Positions 32,352 through 41,743 of a DNA stretch of 64,000 nt are shown one piece after another. Source of the DNA: a virus. Both the position numbers and the translations under genes were made by a program. The first letter of the stretch is position 1. Each line of letters starts with the position of its first letter. The stretch lies in the IMG/VR virus record IMGVR_UViG_3300023179_000011, positions 62,001 to 126,000 of that record; one strand, written 5' to 3'. Below the pieces are notes generated by a model. It was not told the origin of the DNA, did not search any database, and saw only the letters and a list, made by a program, of their open reading frames with translations.

Positions 32352-34205
32352 TCATGTTGCGCTGTAAATAATTCCGGTGACGCGCAATACGCCAATCTCT
32401 CCATAAACGCTGTCTTCAACGCGACCAATTGTGACTAATACTGTATCGCCTTCTTCCACGGCAAAAGAATCGCTTTCACGTTGAATGACGTGGTCGATGT
32501 ATAAGCTTGCCGCGGAGTTGAACGTCAGCGCTGTATCTGTGGTTGGTAATTCTTGTCCGCCCGCGATTCCGACTGGCGGCGCCGGCAATACACGACGCGT
32601 CATGTATAGCGACGGCATAATCTTTGCCTGCGTGGGCGTTCCGTCGCGTCCAAATAACTGGACGCTTATTTTCATTTGCAGATTGTCGCCTAGATTGCTG
32701 CCGGGCACGTTAAACCGTAGCCGCAGTAAAGACGCCTGTCCGCCCGGAAAACCTAAATACGGAATGTCCATATACAGGCGTTCGACGGTATCGCTTAGTC
32801 TGATGATCTGCGGCGAAAGCTCGCGCTCGACAAGCTGATCAGTGTAATCGATTTTTAGAACACCTTGATGCAGCGTAATTGGCTCTGTTGTTTGAATATC
32901 AAAAGCGTCTTTTTCTGCTTGCGTGAGCGTTCGCGGTGTTTCACGAGAACCAGTTATCGAGATTTGATTCGACAGCGTGAAAGCGCCTTCGGTAATCCAG
33001 CCGCGAGTAAGTTGGTGGCGGTTAATGACGCCTTTCAGCGCACGCCCGCCAATCGCTTCGGAAGCTGCGATTTGTAAGTCGAGATTTAATTGCAGGTCGC
33101 CGGTAGATGCCGCGTCATCCGCGCAGTTCGTAACGGCGATAGGGCTGGTGACGGTTGCAGCCGTTGGTGTGGGTTGCGTTTCTTCTTGTGTGCCGTCAAC
33201 ATCTTTGACTATGCTCGTCACTACGCTGCGGTCGTTTCCAGAGAGCATTCGCAAATAAACGACCGATACGCGCATGGTCTCGTAGCGCGGGCATTCGGCC
33301 GTGCCGGATGGGTGTGTTGTAGGTTCCGTAAATGGAACGTCACCTACGCAGTCGCTCATCCACCAAATGCCGTTCGTGTCACAAATAGCTAAGCCATTCG
33401 GACCTAGTGGAATTTCTGTGGCCCCTACGTGGTCCAAACCCTTATCCCACAACATCGCGACAGACTGGATCGGCAAGGGAGGCCATACGTTTGATAGCGC
33501 CGGATGTTTGCTGAGGTTGTAACCAAACACAGCGCCATTAGGTGCTTTACCGTTAAACACTGCGTGATCTGCCGGCAACCATCCAGCGTCGTTTTGCGTG
33601 GCTGCCTGCTCTGTAATTAAATCAAAACGATAGTGCGTGTGATCATCAATAAAGTCGCGGATGTGGGGCATAACCACAACGCGCGGGATTGTTGTGCAGC
33701 TGTCTTTTGGCCCCTGCACATGACACACACTCACAGTCACAGCCGGCCGTTGTTTTACGAGCTTTCCCGCTTCAGACGCGGACAAGTAATATCGCCCCGG
33801 AGTTATTGGGCCGACGATTGCGTTTGCCAGATCCGGGATATCGACGATCCCGCGAAGAACGATGTCGCCAAGCGTCTCTGACCGTTTTTTTAAGCAAATG
33901 CCGACACAGTCAGATGACGGTTGTACAACAAGCGTTTGTGTATTCGCGTCTGGCTCTACGGCTGCCAGCGCGGGTTCGTATCGTTTCTCAACCCAGTTCC
34001 AATAAACCGGCTGCCCGGGTAACACAGAGCTGCAAATTGTCGCATCGCTGTCGACAAGAATTTTTCCAAGTGCAGACGCGTCTAAACGATCTTTGAGATA
34101 ATCCGTGCGGTCTTCGAGCGTGCGGTCTGGGCGTGAAACGACACCAGCCTGTACGGGCTCGCCGGGATTGACGTGTTTAATATTGTGCAGCCAGTTACCG
34201 GACAT
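32352..34205 (-). CDS. Tail fibre / baseplate-attached protein, 617 aa
   Basis: The N-terminus (NIKHVNPGEPVQAGVVSRPD, LEDRTDYLKDRLDASALGKI) has the pattern seen at the start of fibre proteins that bind a baseplate in other large myophages. The remainder is beta-rich (PGRYYLSASEAGKLVKQRPA; SLLRLRFNVPGSNLGDNLQM). No catalytic motif. Position next to baseplate genes supports a proximal fibre or short-tail-fibre-like role. Confidence 0.65.
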   Translation of the reverse strand: MSGNWLHNIKHVNPGEPVQAGVVSRPDRTLEDRTDYLKDRLDASALGKILVDSDATICSSVLPGQPVYWNWVEKRYEPALAAVEPDANTQTLVVQPSSDCVGICLKKRSETLGDIVLRGIVDIPDLANAIVGPITPGRYYLSASEAGKLVKQRPAVTVSVCHVQGPKDSCTTIPRVVVMPHIRDFIDDHTHYRFDLITEQAATQNDAGWLPADHAVFNGKAPNGAVFGYNLSKHPALSNVWPPLPIQSVAMLWDKGLDHVGATEIPLGPNGLAICDTNGIWWMSDCVGDVPFTEPTTHPSGTAECPRYETMRVSVVYLRMLSGNDRSVVTSIVKDVDGTQEETQPTPTAATVTSPIAVTNCADDAASTGDLQLNLDLQIAASEAIGGRALKGVINRHQLTRGWITEGAFTLSNQISITGSRETPRTLTQAEKDAFDIQTTEPITLHQGVLKIDYTDQLVERELSPQIIRLSDTVERLYMDIPYLGFPGGQASLLRLRFNVPGSNLGDNLQMKISVQLFGRDGTPTQAKIMPSLYMTRRVLPAPPVGIAGGQELPTTDTALTFNSAASLYIDHVIQRESDSFAVEEGDTVLVTIGRVEDSVYGEIGVLRVTGIIYSAT

Positions 34206-34229
34206 CCTTGTCCTCCGGCAGTTAGTTGA

Positions 34230-34862
34230 TTACAGGAACGCGACATCCCACGTGATGCCGATTTGAGATGACGCTTCCTTGGTCACCTGATGCGAGCTGT
34301 CGAATACAGTGCGCGCAAATACCACGTCTTTCGAGCGATCGTTGAGTGCCGGAGCAGCAACAAGCGCGGCAGCATATACACGACTGTTGTTGGCGCTGTT
34401 AAATTGTTTTTCTTCGCCGGCATGCACAACGCGCGCCTCCGAAGTTTGCGCGAAAAACGTCAGCTGGTTGCCAGATTGATTGACCGGCAAATTTGCTTCG
34501 TAACCCGTTGAAACACTAAGCGCCGGCTCAATGCTCAACGGTACTCGGATAAAATTTCGCGTGGCTGAATCGATTAATGAGTTGTAGTACGTGATATCGA
34601 CATTACGCCCAAAACTTGGCGTAGAAATTTCTAACGACGGGTCCAGATTTTCGTACTCGATGTACATTGCCGAAATGTGGTAGTCGGGTCGGTCCGGCTG
34701 CCGACGATAGCCAAGTTGTTTGGCCGCTATAAATCCCCAGCCATATTGAATCTGATTGGCCTGCGAGAACAGCGGCAGCTTAAGCCCGGTCTTCTCGTCA
34801 ATGCGCCACACCGACACGTGTCCGCGTACGCCAAAAGCGGGGGTAATGTTATCGGCAGCCAT
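34230..34862 (-). CDS. hypothetical virion protein, 210 aa
   Basis: Starts MAADNITPAFGVRGHVSVWR; a beta-rich protein with QIQYGWGFIAAKQLGYRRQP and ISAMYIEYENLDPSLEISTP. I recall similar sequences next to baseplate genes in uncultured phages but no function. It lies between a fibre gene and a baseplate-wedge-like gene, so a baseplate or fibre-attachment role is inferred. Confidence 0.6.
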   Translation of the reverse strand: MAADNITPAFGVRGHVSVWRIDEKTGLKLPLFSQANQIQYGWGFIAAKQLGYRRQPDRPDYHISAMYIEYENLDPSLEISTPSFGRNVDITYYNSLIDSATRNFIRVPLSIEPALSVSTGYEANLPVNQSGNQLTFFAQTSEARVVHAGEEKQFNSANNSRVYAAALVAAPALNDRSKDVVFARTVFDSSHQVTKEASSQIGITWDVAFL

Positions 34863-34871
34863 GTGTTGTCC

Positions 34872-36593
34872 TTATTGGCAAGTACCGGACACGAGTCTGG
34901 CAGTGGCGCCCAAATCATGCACCAAAGACACCGGTACGTCGTCGTTTGCGGGGTTCATTCCTGTAAAGCGCGTTACGGCCTCAAAAACGGCGTCCTCTGG
35001 CATTATCTTATCTTTATCGGCCGCCAGCTCGAAAATAACGATCATTGCCGTTTGCGGCGGTAATAACTGGCGTAGATGCCTAATATTGTACAGTCCCAAA
35101 TGATTTAGCCCTAGCGCGCTTACCGAAATTCTGACTACAAATACGTTGTTTCGCAGTACATTTTCAACAAGAAAACGCAAGGGGTTAATTGTCTTCGGTA
35201 AATGGGCGGCGATAGGTTCTGTGGCGGCGTTAACGCGTTTATCGAGTAACTGCGCCAACGTGCCGATTTTGAGCCGCGGGGAGCATTCCGGCTGCGCTTT
35301 GCGAAACTCCGCTGCCTGCACGCCGCGTTCGTGAATCTCGTCAAAAAACTGCTGCACGTCTGCTGGGTAACCACCTAAGCGAAATTTTACATATGTGTAA
35401 CCGGTGTGGTGCGCAGTGTTTACTTCGAGCGGTACATTTTGATTTTCAAAGACAAGATCGCCATAAAAGCAAGACGCGAGAAACCCGCTGTCAAGCGCTA
35501 ACGCCGCAATAGCGCGACGAACAGGGCGGCAATCATCTGCGTTCGGATCGAGCAGTAATTCTTCTTCTGTTTCGGTCGCCAGCGGTTCCCACGCGTTGCT
35601 GGTCAAAATATTGTTTGGCGGCGGACAGCAGATAACTTCGCCCGGCGTTTCGCGCGCGTATGTGTTTCCAACAAAGAATTCGTATACATCTATGCCGTGG
35701 ACTAACGGCGTGCCGGCGTGGATTGTTTGACCGACCTCTACGCGCGGAACCGTGTTTTCTGCAAAACGGTAAACCGCCTTGTCCGTCACGATAAGCAGGC
35801 CGCGAGCGTCGTCGTCAACAAGCTCGACAGTTTCTACCGGTCCAACGCTAACTGGTACGCCACAGATGGCCGCAATAGCGGCATCAAGCATTGCAGCGGT
35901 AGCTCCACCCTCGACGAGACCAGAAATAATAGCGTTCGTTAGATCTTTGTATGCCTGACTTGTGCGTAGTTTGATTCCGACCGCGTAAGCAAACTGATTG
36001 AACACTGTGTTGTAATCAAACTGTCCGCAAAACCCCCACAACGTCATCTCTTCGTCGTCAGCGTTGTCAGGTGACGGTCGTTTTGTGAACACTGGGTTTT
36101 CAAACGGATCTTTAGCAAAAACAATTGCGCCGCGCGTTGTGTCGATCAGGAAATCCGAGTTTTTGATCAGTACACCCGTGGGATACGTAATACGGTTAAA
36201 CAACTGCATAACGTCGGTCAAATCGGTTGGCAGCGGAAACGAGAAAAAAGTTGTCGTTGGCGGCACGTCAAACCGCAGGCCAGAATCAAACGCCGCCGAG
36301 CTGCGATCAAACTGCGTAATCGTCGTGCGCGCTGTATTCCTCTCGGATTTCTTTAACACAATTGGTGTCAGCGTTTCAGTGTGCAGCAACGGTACGTCAA
36401 AGCGACTTAACGCCTCAATCGTTTCAATGAGGTTTTGATACGTTTGATTGACAATCTGTGCGGTTGCAATTGCGTACGAGTGCACCTGATCTACGCCCGT
36501 GTAGGTACGCGCCCAGAAACTACCCAAAGCCGCAATCAGGTTGCGGCTGCGGTCGAAATCAGACCCCGGGTACACGAATTCTGGTTTGTTCAT
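34872..36593 (-). CDS. Baseplate-associated protein, 573 aa
   Basis: A large protein just downstream of the J-like gene, overlapping in layout with gp7/gp53-type wedge genes of T4-like phages, though no clear homology can be shown. The N-terminal part is helical (GSFWARTYTGVDQVHSYAIA); the middle has beta segments (GLLIVTDKAVYRFAENTVPR; GQTIHAGTPLVHGIDVYEFF). Assigned to the baseplate by position and size only. Confidence 0.55.
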   Translation of the reverse strand: MNKPEFVYPGSDFDRSRNLIAALGSFWARTYTGVDQVHSYAIATAQIVNQTYQNLIETIEALSRFDVPLLHTETLTPIVLKKSERNTARTTITQFDRSSAAFDSGLRFDVPPTTTFFSFPLPTDLTDVMQLFNRITYPTGVLIKNSDFLIDTTRGAIVFAKDPFENPVFTKRPSPDNADDEEMTLWGFCGQFDYNTVFNQFAYAVGIKLRTSQAYKDLTNAIISGLVEGGATAAMLDAAIAAICGVPVSVGPVETVELVDDDARGLLIVTDKAVYRFAENTVPRVEVGQTIHAGTPLVHGIDVYEFFVGNTYARETPGEVICCPPPNNILTSNAWEPLATETEEELLLDPNADDCRPVRRAIAALALDSGFLASCFYGDLVFENQNVPLEVNTAHHTGYTYVKFRLGGYPADVQQFFDEIHERGVQAAEFRKAQPECSPRLKIGTLAQLLDKRVNAATEPIAAHLPKTINPLRFLVENVLRNNVFVVRISVSALGLNHLGLYNIRHLRQLLPPQTAMIVIFELAADKDKIMPEDAVFEAVTRFTGMNPANDDVPVSLVHDLGATARLVSGTCQ

Positions 36594-36595
36594 GG

Positions 36596-38317
36596 TCAGT
36601 TAGCCCAGCCAGCAGAGACAACAGACACCGACACGTCTTGAGGCCCCGTTAAAAACACAGTCGTTCGGCCGGTGACTAAGCGTGCTGCGTCCGTTGGTAG
36701 TTTCAAAATTGTGTTGTCACGTACATATGTGATGCTGCCGTCAGGGCGCCTAATGCGGCCAAACATATCAATACCGCCAAGCGCTTGCTGGCTCGACAGG
36801 TGTTTGTGCGCCGCGTTACTGATAACCGACGCATGCAGCTGGCCGGAGAAACCGACGCCAGCAACGGCAGCGCTGACGCTCTTTTGAATGGCTTCAATAT
36901 CGGGCGTAGCGGCGGCGGGGCTTTTACGGATCTCAAACGAAATTTTTGTGAAACACGGTACGGCGGCTTTTATAAGCACGTCAGCAGCGCGCGGGCGAGT
37001 GTCGCGTCCGGCAAAATAATCTTGCAGCTCACCGATCAGAGGCATGCCCGTCGTTGTGACGGCGTACCATTTTTTTGTCTGGTTTGGAATTAACGCAGCC
37101 GCGGGCTGAATGTCGGTGTTCACAAAACGAATAATTGCCGCCTGATATCGTGTATATGCGCTTTCGTGGAGATACAGCACATCTGGCACGAAGTCCAGCT
37201 CTAAAAAATCGGCTGTTCGTGTATCTTGCAGCACAGAGTAATTTGCTTGCGGCGAGCCGGCTAGCGCCGGATCTACAACCCGTGTAACCTCATAAAATCC
37301 GGGTGCCGCGTTTCGACCAATCGACACTTGCCATACCGTGCCAGTGGGCGTACCGCCGACCAGCGCCTGTTCGTCGCAGTTCCCGGTCTGGTTTGTCGGC
37401 GGCGTGTACGGACCAACGTAAGTTGCCTCTAGCAAATGCTCGATTTCTTGTGCGTACGCATTAGTCTGTGCGTAGATGTCAACTTTTCCGCCGCTAGAGA
37501 TCGGAAAAAGCGAGTGCTGATCGCGCTGCTGCTCGGCGTCACCGCACCCCAGTACAGACAAATGCTTAGTGTTTTTAAAGACTGGCTGCGCCATGACCGC
37601 GGCAACATAACTGGCGCGGCTTCCAACAGTCTTAGCCGCTAACCCTGTTGCCAGCCGGGCTAAATACTCTTCGTTGGTGGCCGGGTCGCGTCCGTCGATA
37701 AAATCTGTAGCGGCAAAAGCAGCTGCCACATTATTTAAAAGGTTGTCAGGAATCAGATTAACGCCACGCTTGATGTTACCCGCCGCGCCAATTGAAAGCG
37801 CCACTACGTTAACAGTGGCTGCAAAAGTACCGTCACCAACCGGGATCATTTTGCGTTGATTCGCGTTGGTTAGTACGTCGGTCGTTGTTGTAGGCAATAC
37901 AAGAAAAGACCCGGTCGGCACAAAAATAGTTTCAGCGTCTTCGGCTGTAAATCGCACATTGTCAGGAATCTCAGTGCGTACGTCCGAATTGAAAATGAGC
38001 GTAATTGACCCGACAGCGGGCGTGCCGTTGTCGCGCGGCACATTAAAATTAGACAACACTTGATCGACAATCTCTGGGTCGGCGAGCGTTGGGTCTTGTG
38101 TGATTTTTAATAGGCTGTTGCTTTGCTGGACGCGTGCGATATTTTCTTGAATAGCGGCGTTTAACAAACCGTCAAAATACAGCACAAGGTCGTGGAATAC
38201 ACCGCGTGTCAGCTCAACCTCTGGGTGGCGCTCCGCCATAAGCTGCGACAACGTCGCAACCATTTCTTGCACCTTAGTCGGGCTAAGCTGCGTTAAACTA
38301 GTTATTTCAATCGGCAT
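36596..38317 (-). CDS. Baseplate J-like protein (gp6-type wedge)
   Basis: 573 aa. The N-terminal helix (VQEMVATLSQLMAERHPEVE), then GTPAVGSITLIFNSDVRTEI and TVNVVALSIGAAGNIKRGVN followed by DFIDGRDPATNEEYLARLAT, is the standard pattern of the Baseplate_J/gp6 family: a beta domain, a G-x-x-x-N-I-x-x-G turn, then the G-R-D-x-E-T-D-E-E-Y-R-like motif. It forms the ring linking wedge and hub. Next to a gp25-like gene, as in other contractile tails. Confidence 0.85.
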   Translation of the reverse strand: MPIEITSLTQLSPTKVQEMVATLSQLMAERHPEVELTRGVFHDLVLYFDGLLNAAIQENIARVQQSNSLLKITQDPTLADPEIVDQVLSNFNVPRDNGTPAVGSITLIFNSDVRTEIPDNVRFTAEDAETIFVPTGSFLVLPTTTTDVLTNANQRKMIPVGDGTFAATVNVVALSIGAAGNIKRGVNLIPDNLLNNVAAAFAATDFIDGRDPATNEEYLARLATGLAAKTVGSRASYVAAVMAQPVFKNTKHLSVLGCGDAEQQRDQHSLFPISSGGKVDIYAQTNAYAQEIEHLLEATYVGPYTPPTNQTGNCDEQALVGGTPTGTVWQVSIGRNAAPGFYEVTRVVDPALAGSPQANYSVLQDTRTADFLELDFVPDVLYLHESAYTRYQAAIIRFVNTDIQPAAALIPNQTKKWYAVTTTGMPLIGELQDYFAGRDTRPRAADVLIKAAVPCFTKISFEIRKSPAAATPDIEAIQKSVSAAVAGVGFSGQLHASVISNAAHKHLSSQQALGGIDMFGRIRRPDGSITYVRDNTILKLPTDAARLVTGRTTVFLTGPQDVSVSVVSAGWAN

Positions 38318-38318
38318 A

Positions 38319-38792
38319 TTACACCTGTGGCAGCGTGGCTACCGGTAAAATCACAACCCGCTCGTCGCCGGCGATGCTTGTAATCATAACACGCATGTTT
38401 AAATATCCCGGCAGGATTGCGACAGATAATAATTCGGCGTCATCAAACCGCTCGTCGTCCGGCATTCCTTCGTATTCTTCGTTTTGCAGTGTGGCGCGTA
38501 ATCGTAGATTTGCGGCGTAAAAATTCTGGGTAACATCGAGCTGGTTGCGCATTTGTCCTTGCCGGACCAGCGTCATAAAGTCGGTGCCGCGGTTTGGTAG
38601 CCCGGGCATGGAGCCGATCTCTGTCAAAAACTCTAGCGCCCAGCGTTGTGCTAGCTTTTGAATGCCGACACAAATAAGCCCGCTGTTGTCTTCGTCATAT
38701 AAAACGAGACCGAGTTTGTTGTCGCGCGCAGTGTTGACGTTCTGTAGCGCGAGATAGTCATATTTGCGGTTTGCAAAGTCAGCTAGACTCAT
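38319..38792 (-). CDS. gp25-like baseplate wedge protein
   Basis: 157 aa. The stretch GIQKLAQRWALEFLTEIGSM, PGLPNRGTDF, then a beta-rich second half (YLNMRVMITSIAGDERVVIL) fits the gp25/W family, whose members have an E-I-G/G-E-x-x-x-x-P-x-x-G-T-D-F motif at the sheath-wedge junction. It sits directly upstream of the J-like gene, the usual order. Confidence 0.65.
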   Translation of the reverse strand: MSLADFANRKYDYLALQNVNTARDNKLGLVLYDEDNSGLICVGIQKLAQRWALEFLTEIGSMPGLPNRGTDFMTLVRQGQMRNQLDVTQNFYAANLRLRATLQNEEYEGMPDDERFDDAELLSVAILPGYLNMRVMITSIAGDERVVILPVATLPQV

Positions 38793-38794
38793 TG

Positions 38795-39277
38795 TTAACC
38801 TCCGGCCGCGCCGGCATCGATATGCGTCTGTACGTTGTCTTTGAAGAACGAAAACACGCTGACTTTCGCCTTACCGTGCCCGTTCAGGCGTCCGTGCATG
38901 AACGACATACACCGCGCGTAGCTTGCATGTCGCGTCCGCCACGCGCGCTCTTCTACCGCCATAAAGTCTGCCTGCCACTTCATCGCGATTAAATCGCCGG
39001 TTGTTCCGCCCTGCTTCTCTGGTCCGGCAAGCACAGAGTCCGAGTAAATCTGATTAATGTTGTTGCGGTCCCAGCTCGGAAAACTCATACCGGGAACGTC
39101 AAGCAGTTCTTTTGTTTTAATCTCGTCTGGTGTGTGCCAAGGGCGCCACTCCGTCATGTAGTTTTTGAAGACTTCAGCCATTTTCTTGGCGCGTTCTTCC
39201 AGCTGGTCGATACGGGCCTGAAACTTCCCGTCAACCTGCCCCTTTTTTGCGCCGAGGCCGGGTTTTTCTTCTGCCAT
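38795..39277 (-). CDS. hypothetical virion protein, 160 aa
   Basis: A charged N-terminal helix (KFQARIDQLEERAKKMAEVF) precedes a Trp-rich domain (YMTEWRPWHTPDEIKTKELL; MAVEERAWRTRHASYARCMS). No family recognised. It lies two bases before the gp25-like gene and downstream of the sigma-like gene, so it is probably a baseplate component or assembly factor. Confidence 0.55.
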   Translation of the reverse strand: MAEEKPGLGAKKGQVDGKFQARIDQLEERAKKMAEVFKNYMTEWRPWHTPDEIKTKELLDVPGMSFPSWDRNNINQIYSDSVLAGPEKQGGTTGDLIAMKWQADFMAVEERAWRTRHASYARCMSFMHGRLNGHGKAKVSVFSFFKDNVQTHIDAGAAGG

Positions 39278-39286
39278 GACCGCTCC

Positions 39287-40108
39287 TTAAAAATTGCCCT
39301 GCGTATATTGTTTATCGAGCATCGCTTGAATCTTGGCCGCGCGTTGACTTACCGCGCCCGGCGTGATATTTAATCGGCGCGCAATTTCTTGCGTGCTTGT
39401 TTTTCTTCGCCCATTTCGGCCGAGCGTCATATCTGCAATTAACTTGTCAACCGGGCCGAGATCTTCGTAAACAAAGTTAAACCAAGCGTCGGCTGATCGG
39501 TTACTGTTTGGAATCGTGCTGGCGACATCGCCGCCATAGCTTTCTTCGTCGGTGACTTCGCGCGTCGTCATACCCTCTGACACTGGCTGGTTAAACGCGC
39601 GTATTTTTTGAATGCGGCGTTTTGACAAACCGGTGTGATCGGCCAGTTCGTCGTCGGTAGGGTCGCGACCTAGCTGGTCGTATAGCTCCGATTCGCTCTC
39701 TGTTAGCCGGCCGTAATCAAGCCCGACTTGCTCAGGAATCGAAATGATGTTTTGCGCCTGTGCAGACATGCGGCGCAAACTCTGCAGCTGTGACAGCAGG
39801 TGCGTGCGCACATTGCCACGTTGCGGATCGTAGCTATCCAGCGCCTTGAGTGCCATAAGCCGCGCCTTAGATTTAATTGTCGGGCTGGCGTTTTGTCCGG
39901 CGTAGCTCATCACGGCCGTGTCAATAACCGGCTGAAGTGTTCCTAGCAGCGCCGTATTTGTTTCCGGCGTTTTAGTGTGCTGCCACTGAGCGTACGCGTT
40001 ATCAAAGTCGGTACTGACGCCGGTCGGCCTACGGGTCGAGAAGGGCGCCGGTACGTCGCCCAGAATAGACGGCATGCCCGCTGGCGTACTGGTTTTGTTA
40101 TCAGCCAT
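39287..40108 (-). CDS. Sigma-70-family-like RNA polymerase sigma factor
   Basis: 273 aa with AAAGG before the ATG. Residues about 50-115 (GTLQPVIDTAVMSYAG, KALDSYDPQRGNVRTHLLSQ) look like region 2. Residues 137-172 (ESELYDQLGRDPTDDELADH, TGLSKRRIQKIRAF) are a clear region 3 helix-turn-helix of the G-R-x-P-T-x-x-E-L type. Residues 215-266 (DLGPVDKLIADMTLG, STQEIARRLNITPGAVSQRA) are region 4. Region 1 and parts of region 2.4 cannot be recognised, so promoter preference may differ from the host. It sits among baseplate genes, which suggests late expression, use in transcription of late genes, or packaging in the virion. Confidence 0.8.
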   Translation of the reverse strand: MADNKTSTPAGMPSILGDVPAPFSTRRPTGVSTDFDNAYAQWQHTKTPETNTALLGTLQPVIDTAVMSYAGQNASPTIKSKARLMALKALDSYDPQRGNVRTHLLSQLQSLRRMSAQAQNIISIPEQVGLDYGRLTESESELYDQLGRDPTDDELADHTGLSKRRIQKIRAFNQPVSEGMTTREVTDEESYGGDVASTIPNSNRSADAWFNFVYEDLGPVDKLIADMTLGRNGRRKTSTQEIARRLNITPGAVSQRAAKIQAMLDKQYTQGNF

Positions 40109-40120
40109 GATGCGCCGCCT

Positions 40121-41743
40121 TTAAATGTTACCTAATGGCCCGCCGGGCCACTTTGATTCTTCGCGATAAAGCGGCGGGTACGTTTGTGATATGTATTTTG
40201 TGTCTTCATCTTCTTCTTCAGTGCGCGTGTATGAGAGCGCAAAGGACGTTCCCGCCAGCGCCCGCTCAGCGTTGATCGCGTACGATACTTGTGTTACTGC
40301 GGCAATTATCGCGCCATCTGATTGAATTTCTGAGTCGGGCAGCTCAATTCTAACAATACTGCCCGGAGCAATATCAAACCGTAACTTGCCTGAGAGTTCT
40401 CCGTAACGTTGGCTCAAAAACTCGGTTTTGTAAAAGTGTTCTGCAAAACGTTCGCCGGCGCCATCGTAAATTTGTTGCGCTACGTCGGGCGCTAAATACC
40501 AATCCGGCGGCGGCGAGTCCTTGGCTTCGCCGCGGGCTAGACAATCACCGGGCGCAGGGCCTTTAATGCCGGTAGTGGGTCCCGTAAAAATTGGCCACGG
40601 CGCCATGCTAGCCAGCCACGACGGCAAATCTTTAAACAGCTTTAAACCCGCACGTTCTTCGTCAAAGTTTTCTGGCGGCGGGTACTGCCCGGCGGGGTTA
40701 GTAAAAAGGGCGGAGTTTTTTACCTTTCCGCCTATGCCGAGCATTGGATCCATCTGCCACGGCCAAAACGCAACTACGCTGTCAATCAATTGACTCATAG
40801 TTGCGTTAAAATTTGCATAACTGTAGTCGTCCGCTTTGATTACATATGTTTTATTTCCGTCGTGTTTTAATCCACCAAAAAACGGAATCACAGACGCGTG
40901 CTCGATTGCCGGCGACACGGCAAAGAAAAATTGCGGCGCATATTCGCCAACAAGTTTGCCCCAAAACGATGTATAAGCGAAAGACTCTAGCGCGTCTTTT
41001 GTGAGCGCTGAGCGCATCGCTAGTGTTATGTTGTTGCCTTCTAAGCCCGCTAAATTCAAACCTAGCGGCGGCGCGCCGGTTTTTCCTCCAGCTACAGCCA
41101 TTTTTTCAAGCGCTTTGAGCGCGGCGTCGTTTTTTCGTCCATTTGATAAGTCGTACGTGCATAGTGCTTCAAAAATAGGTTTAATCACTAGTGCCCATAA
41201 ATCATTGGCGATGTTGGCAATTTTGATAATATCCCCGTTAGCGTCGATGATTGGTACTGGAGATGTAGTTGTTCCTTCTTTTTGAAGCGACAAAAATGCG
41301 GCATTTGTCGCCATTAAAAAAGGAGCGTTTTGAAACCACTTGCCGTTGAGCGCCGACGAGTTGTTTAAATCGTCAAGCCAATGAATAAGCTGCAGCACAT
41401 AGTTAGCGCTATTATGGGAGCGCTGATACCCGATGCCGGCAACCATGCCTTCAAATATCAAAAACGTATCCGATTCCATCTTGTCTGTCTGGCCCGCCTC
41501 GGTAGATATATCGAGCCACACCTTAACGCGATCACGCGGTTTGATTTGTTTACGTAGCTTATGAATTGTAGCTTCGCGCGTGCCGCCCGATGCGGCGTCG
41601 TATCCGACGGCAACCGTGAGCGACGCAGTTGGAATACTGTTCAACCCAAACGTCGCGGAAATTGCGACAATGTCGTCAAACACGGTTCCTGCAATTTCTG
41701 CAGTTATTCGAAACTTCGAGTAGACGTACGGAGCCTTAGCCAT
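40121..41743 (-). CDS. Baseplate hub-type protein (gp27/gpD-like), 540 aa
   Basis: N-terminal KFRITAEIAGTVFDDIVAIS and TASLTVAVGYDAASGG resemble the tube-like barrel of hub proteins; the C-terminal LRFDIAPGSIVRIELPDSEI and GAIIAAVTQVSYAINAERAL, with a final ALSYTRTEEEDE, resembles the second barrel of gpD/gp27 proteins. Position between tube-initiator and wedge genes fits. The two-barrel interpretation is inference. Confidence 0.6.
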   Translation of the reverse strand: MAKAPYVYSKFRITAEIAGTVFDDIVAISATFGLNSIPTASLTVAVGYDAASGGTREATIHKLRKQIKPRDRVKVWLDISTEAGQTDKMESDTFLIFEGMVAGIGYQRSHNSANYVLQLIHWLDDLNNSSALNGKWFQNAPFLMATNAAFLSLQKEGTTTSPVPIIDANGDIIKIANIANDLWALVIKPIFEALCTYDLSNGRKNDAALKALEKMAVAGGKTGAPPLGLNLAGLEGNNITLAMRSALTKDALESFAYTSFWGKLVGEYAPQFFFAVSPAIEHASVIPFFGGLKHDGNKTYVIKADDYSYANFNATMSQLIDSVVAFWPWQMDPMLGIGGKVKNSALFTNPAGQYPPPENFDEERAGLKLFKDLPSWLASMAPWPIFTGPTTGIKGPAPGDCLARGEAKDSPPPDWYLAPDVAQQIYDGAGERFAEHFYKTEFLSQRYGELSGKLRFDIAPGSIVRIELPDSEIQSDGAIIAAVTQVSYAINAERALAGTSFALSYTRTEEEDEDTKYISQTYPPLYREESKWPGGPLGNI

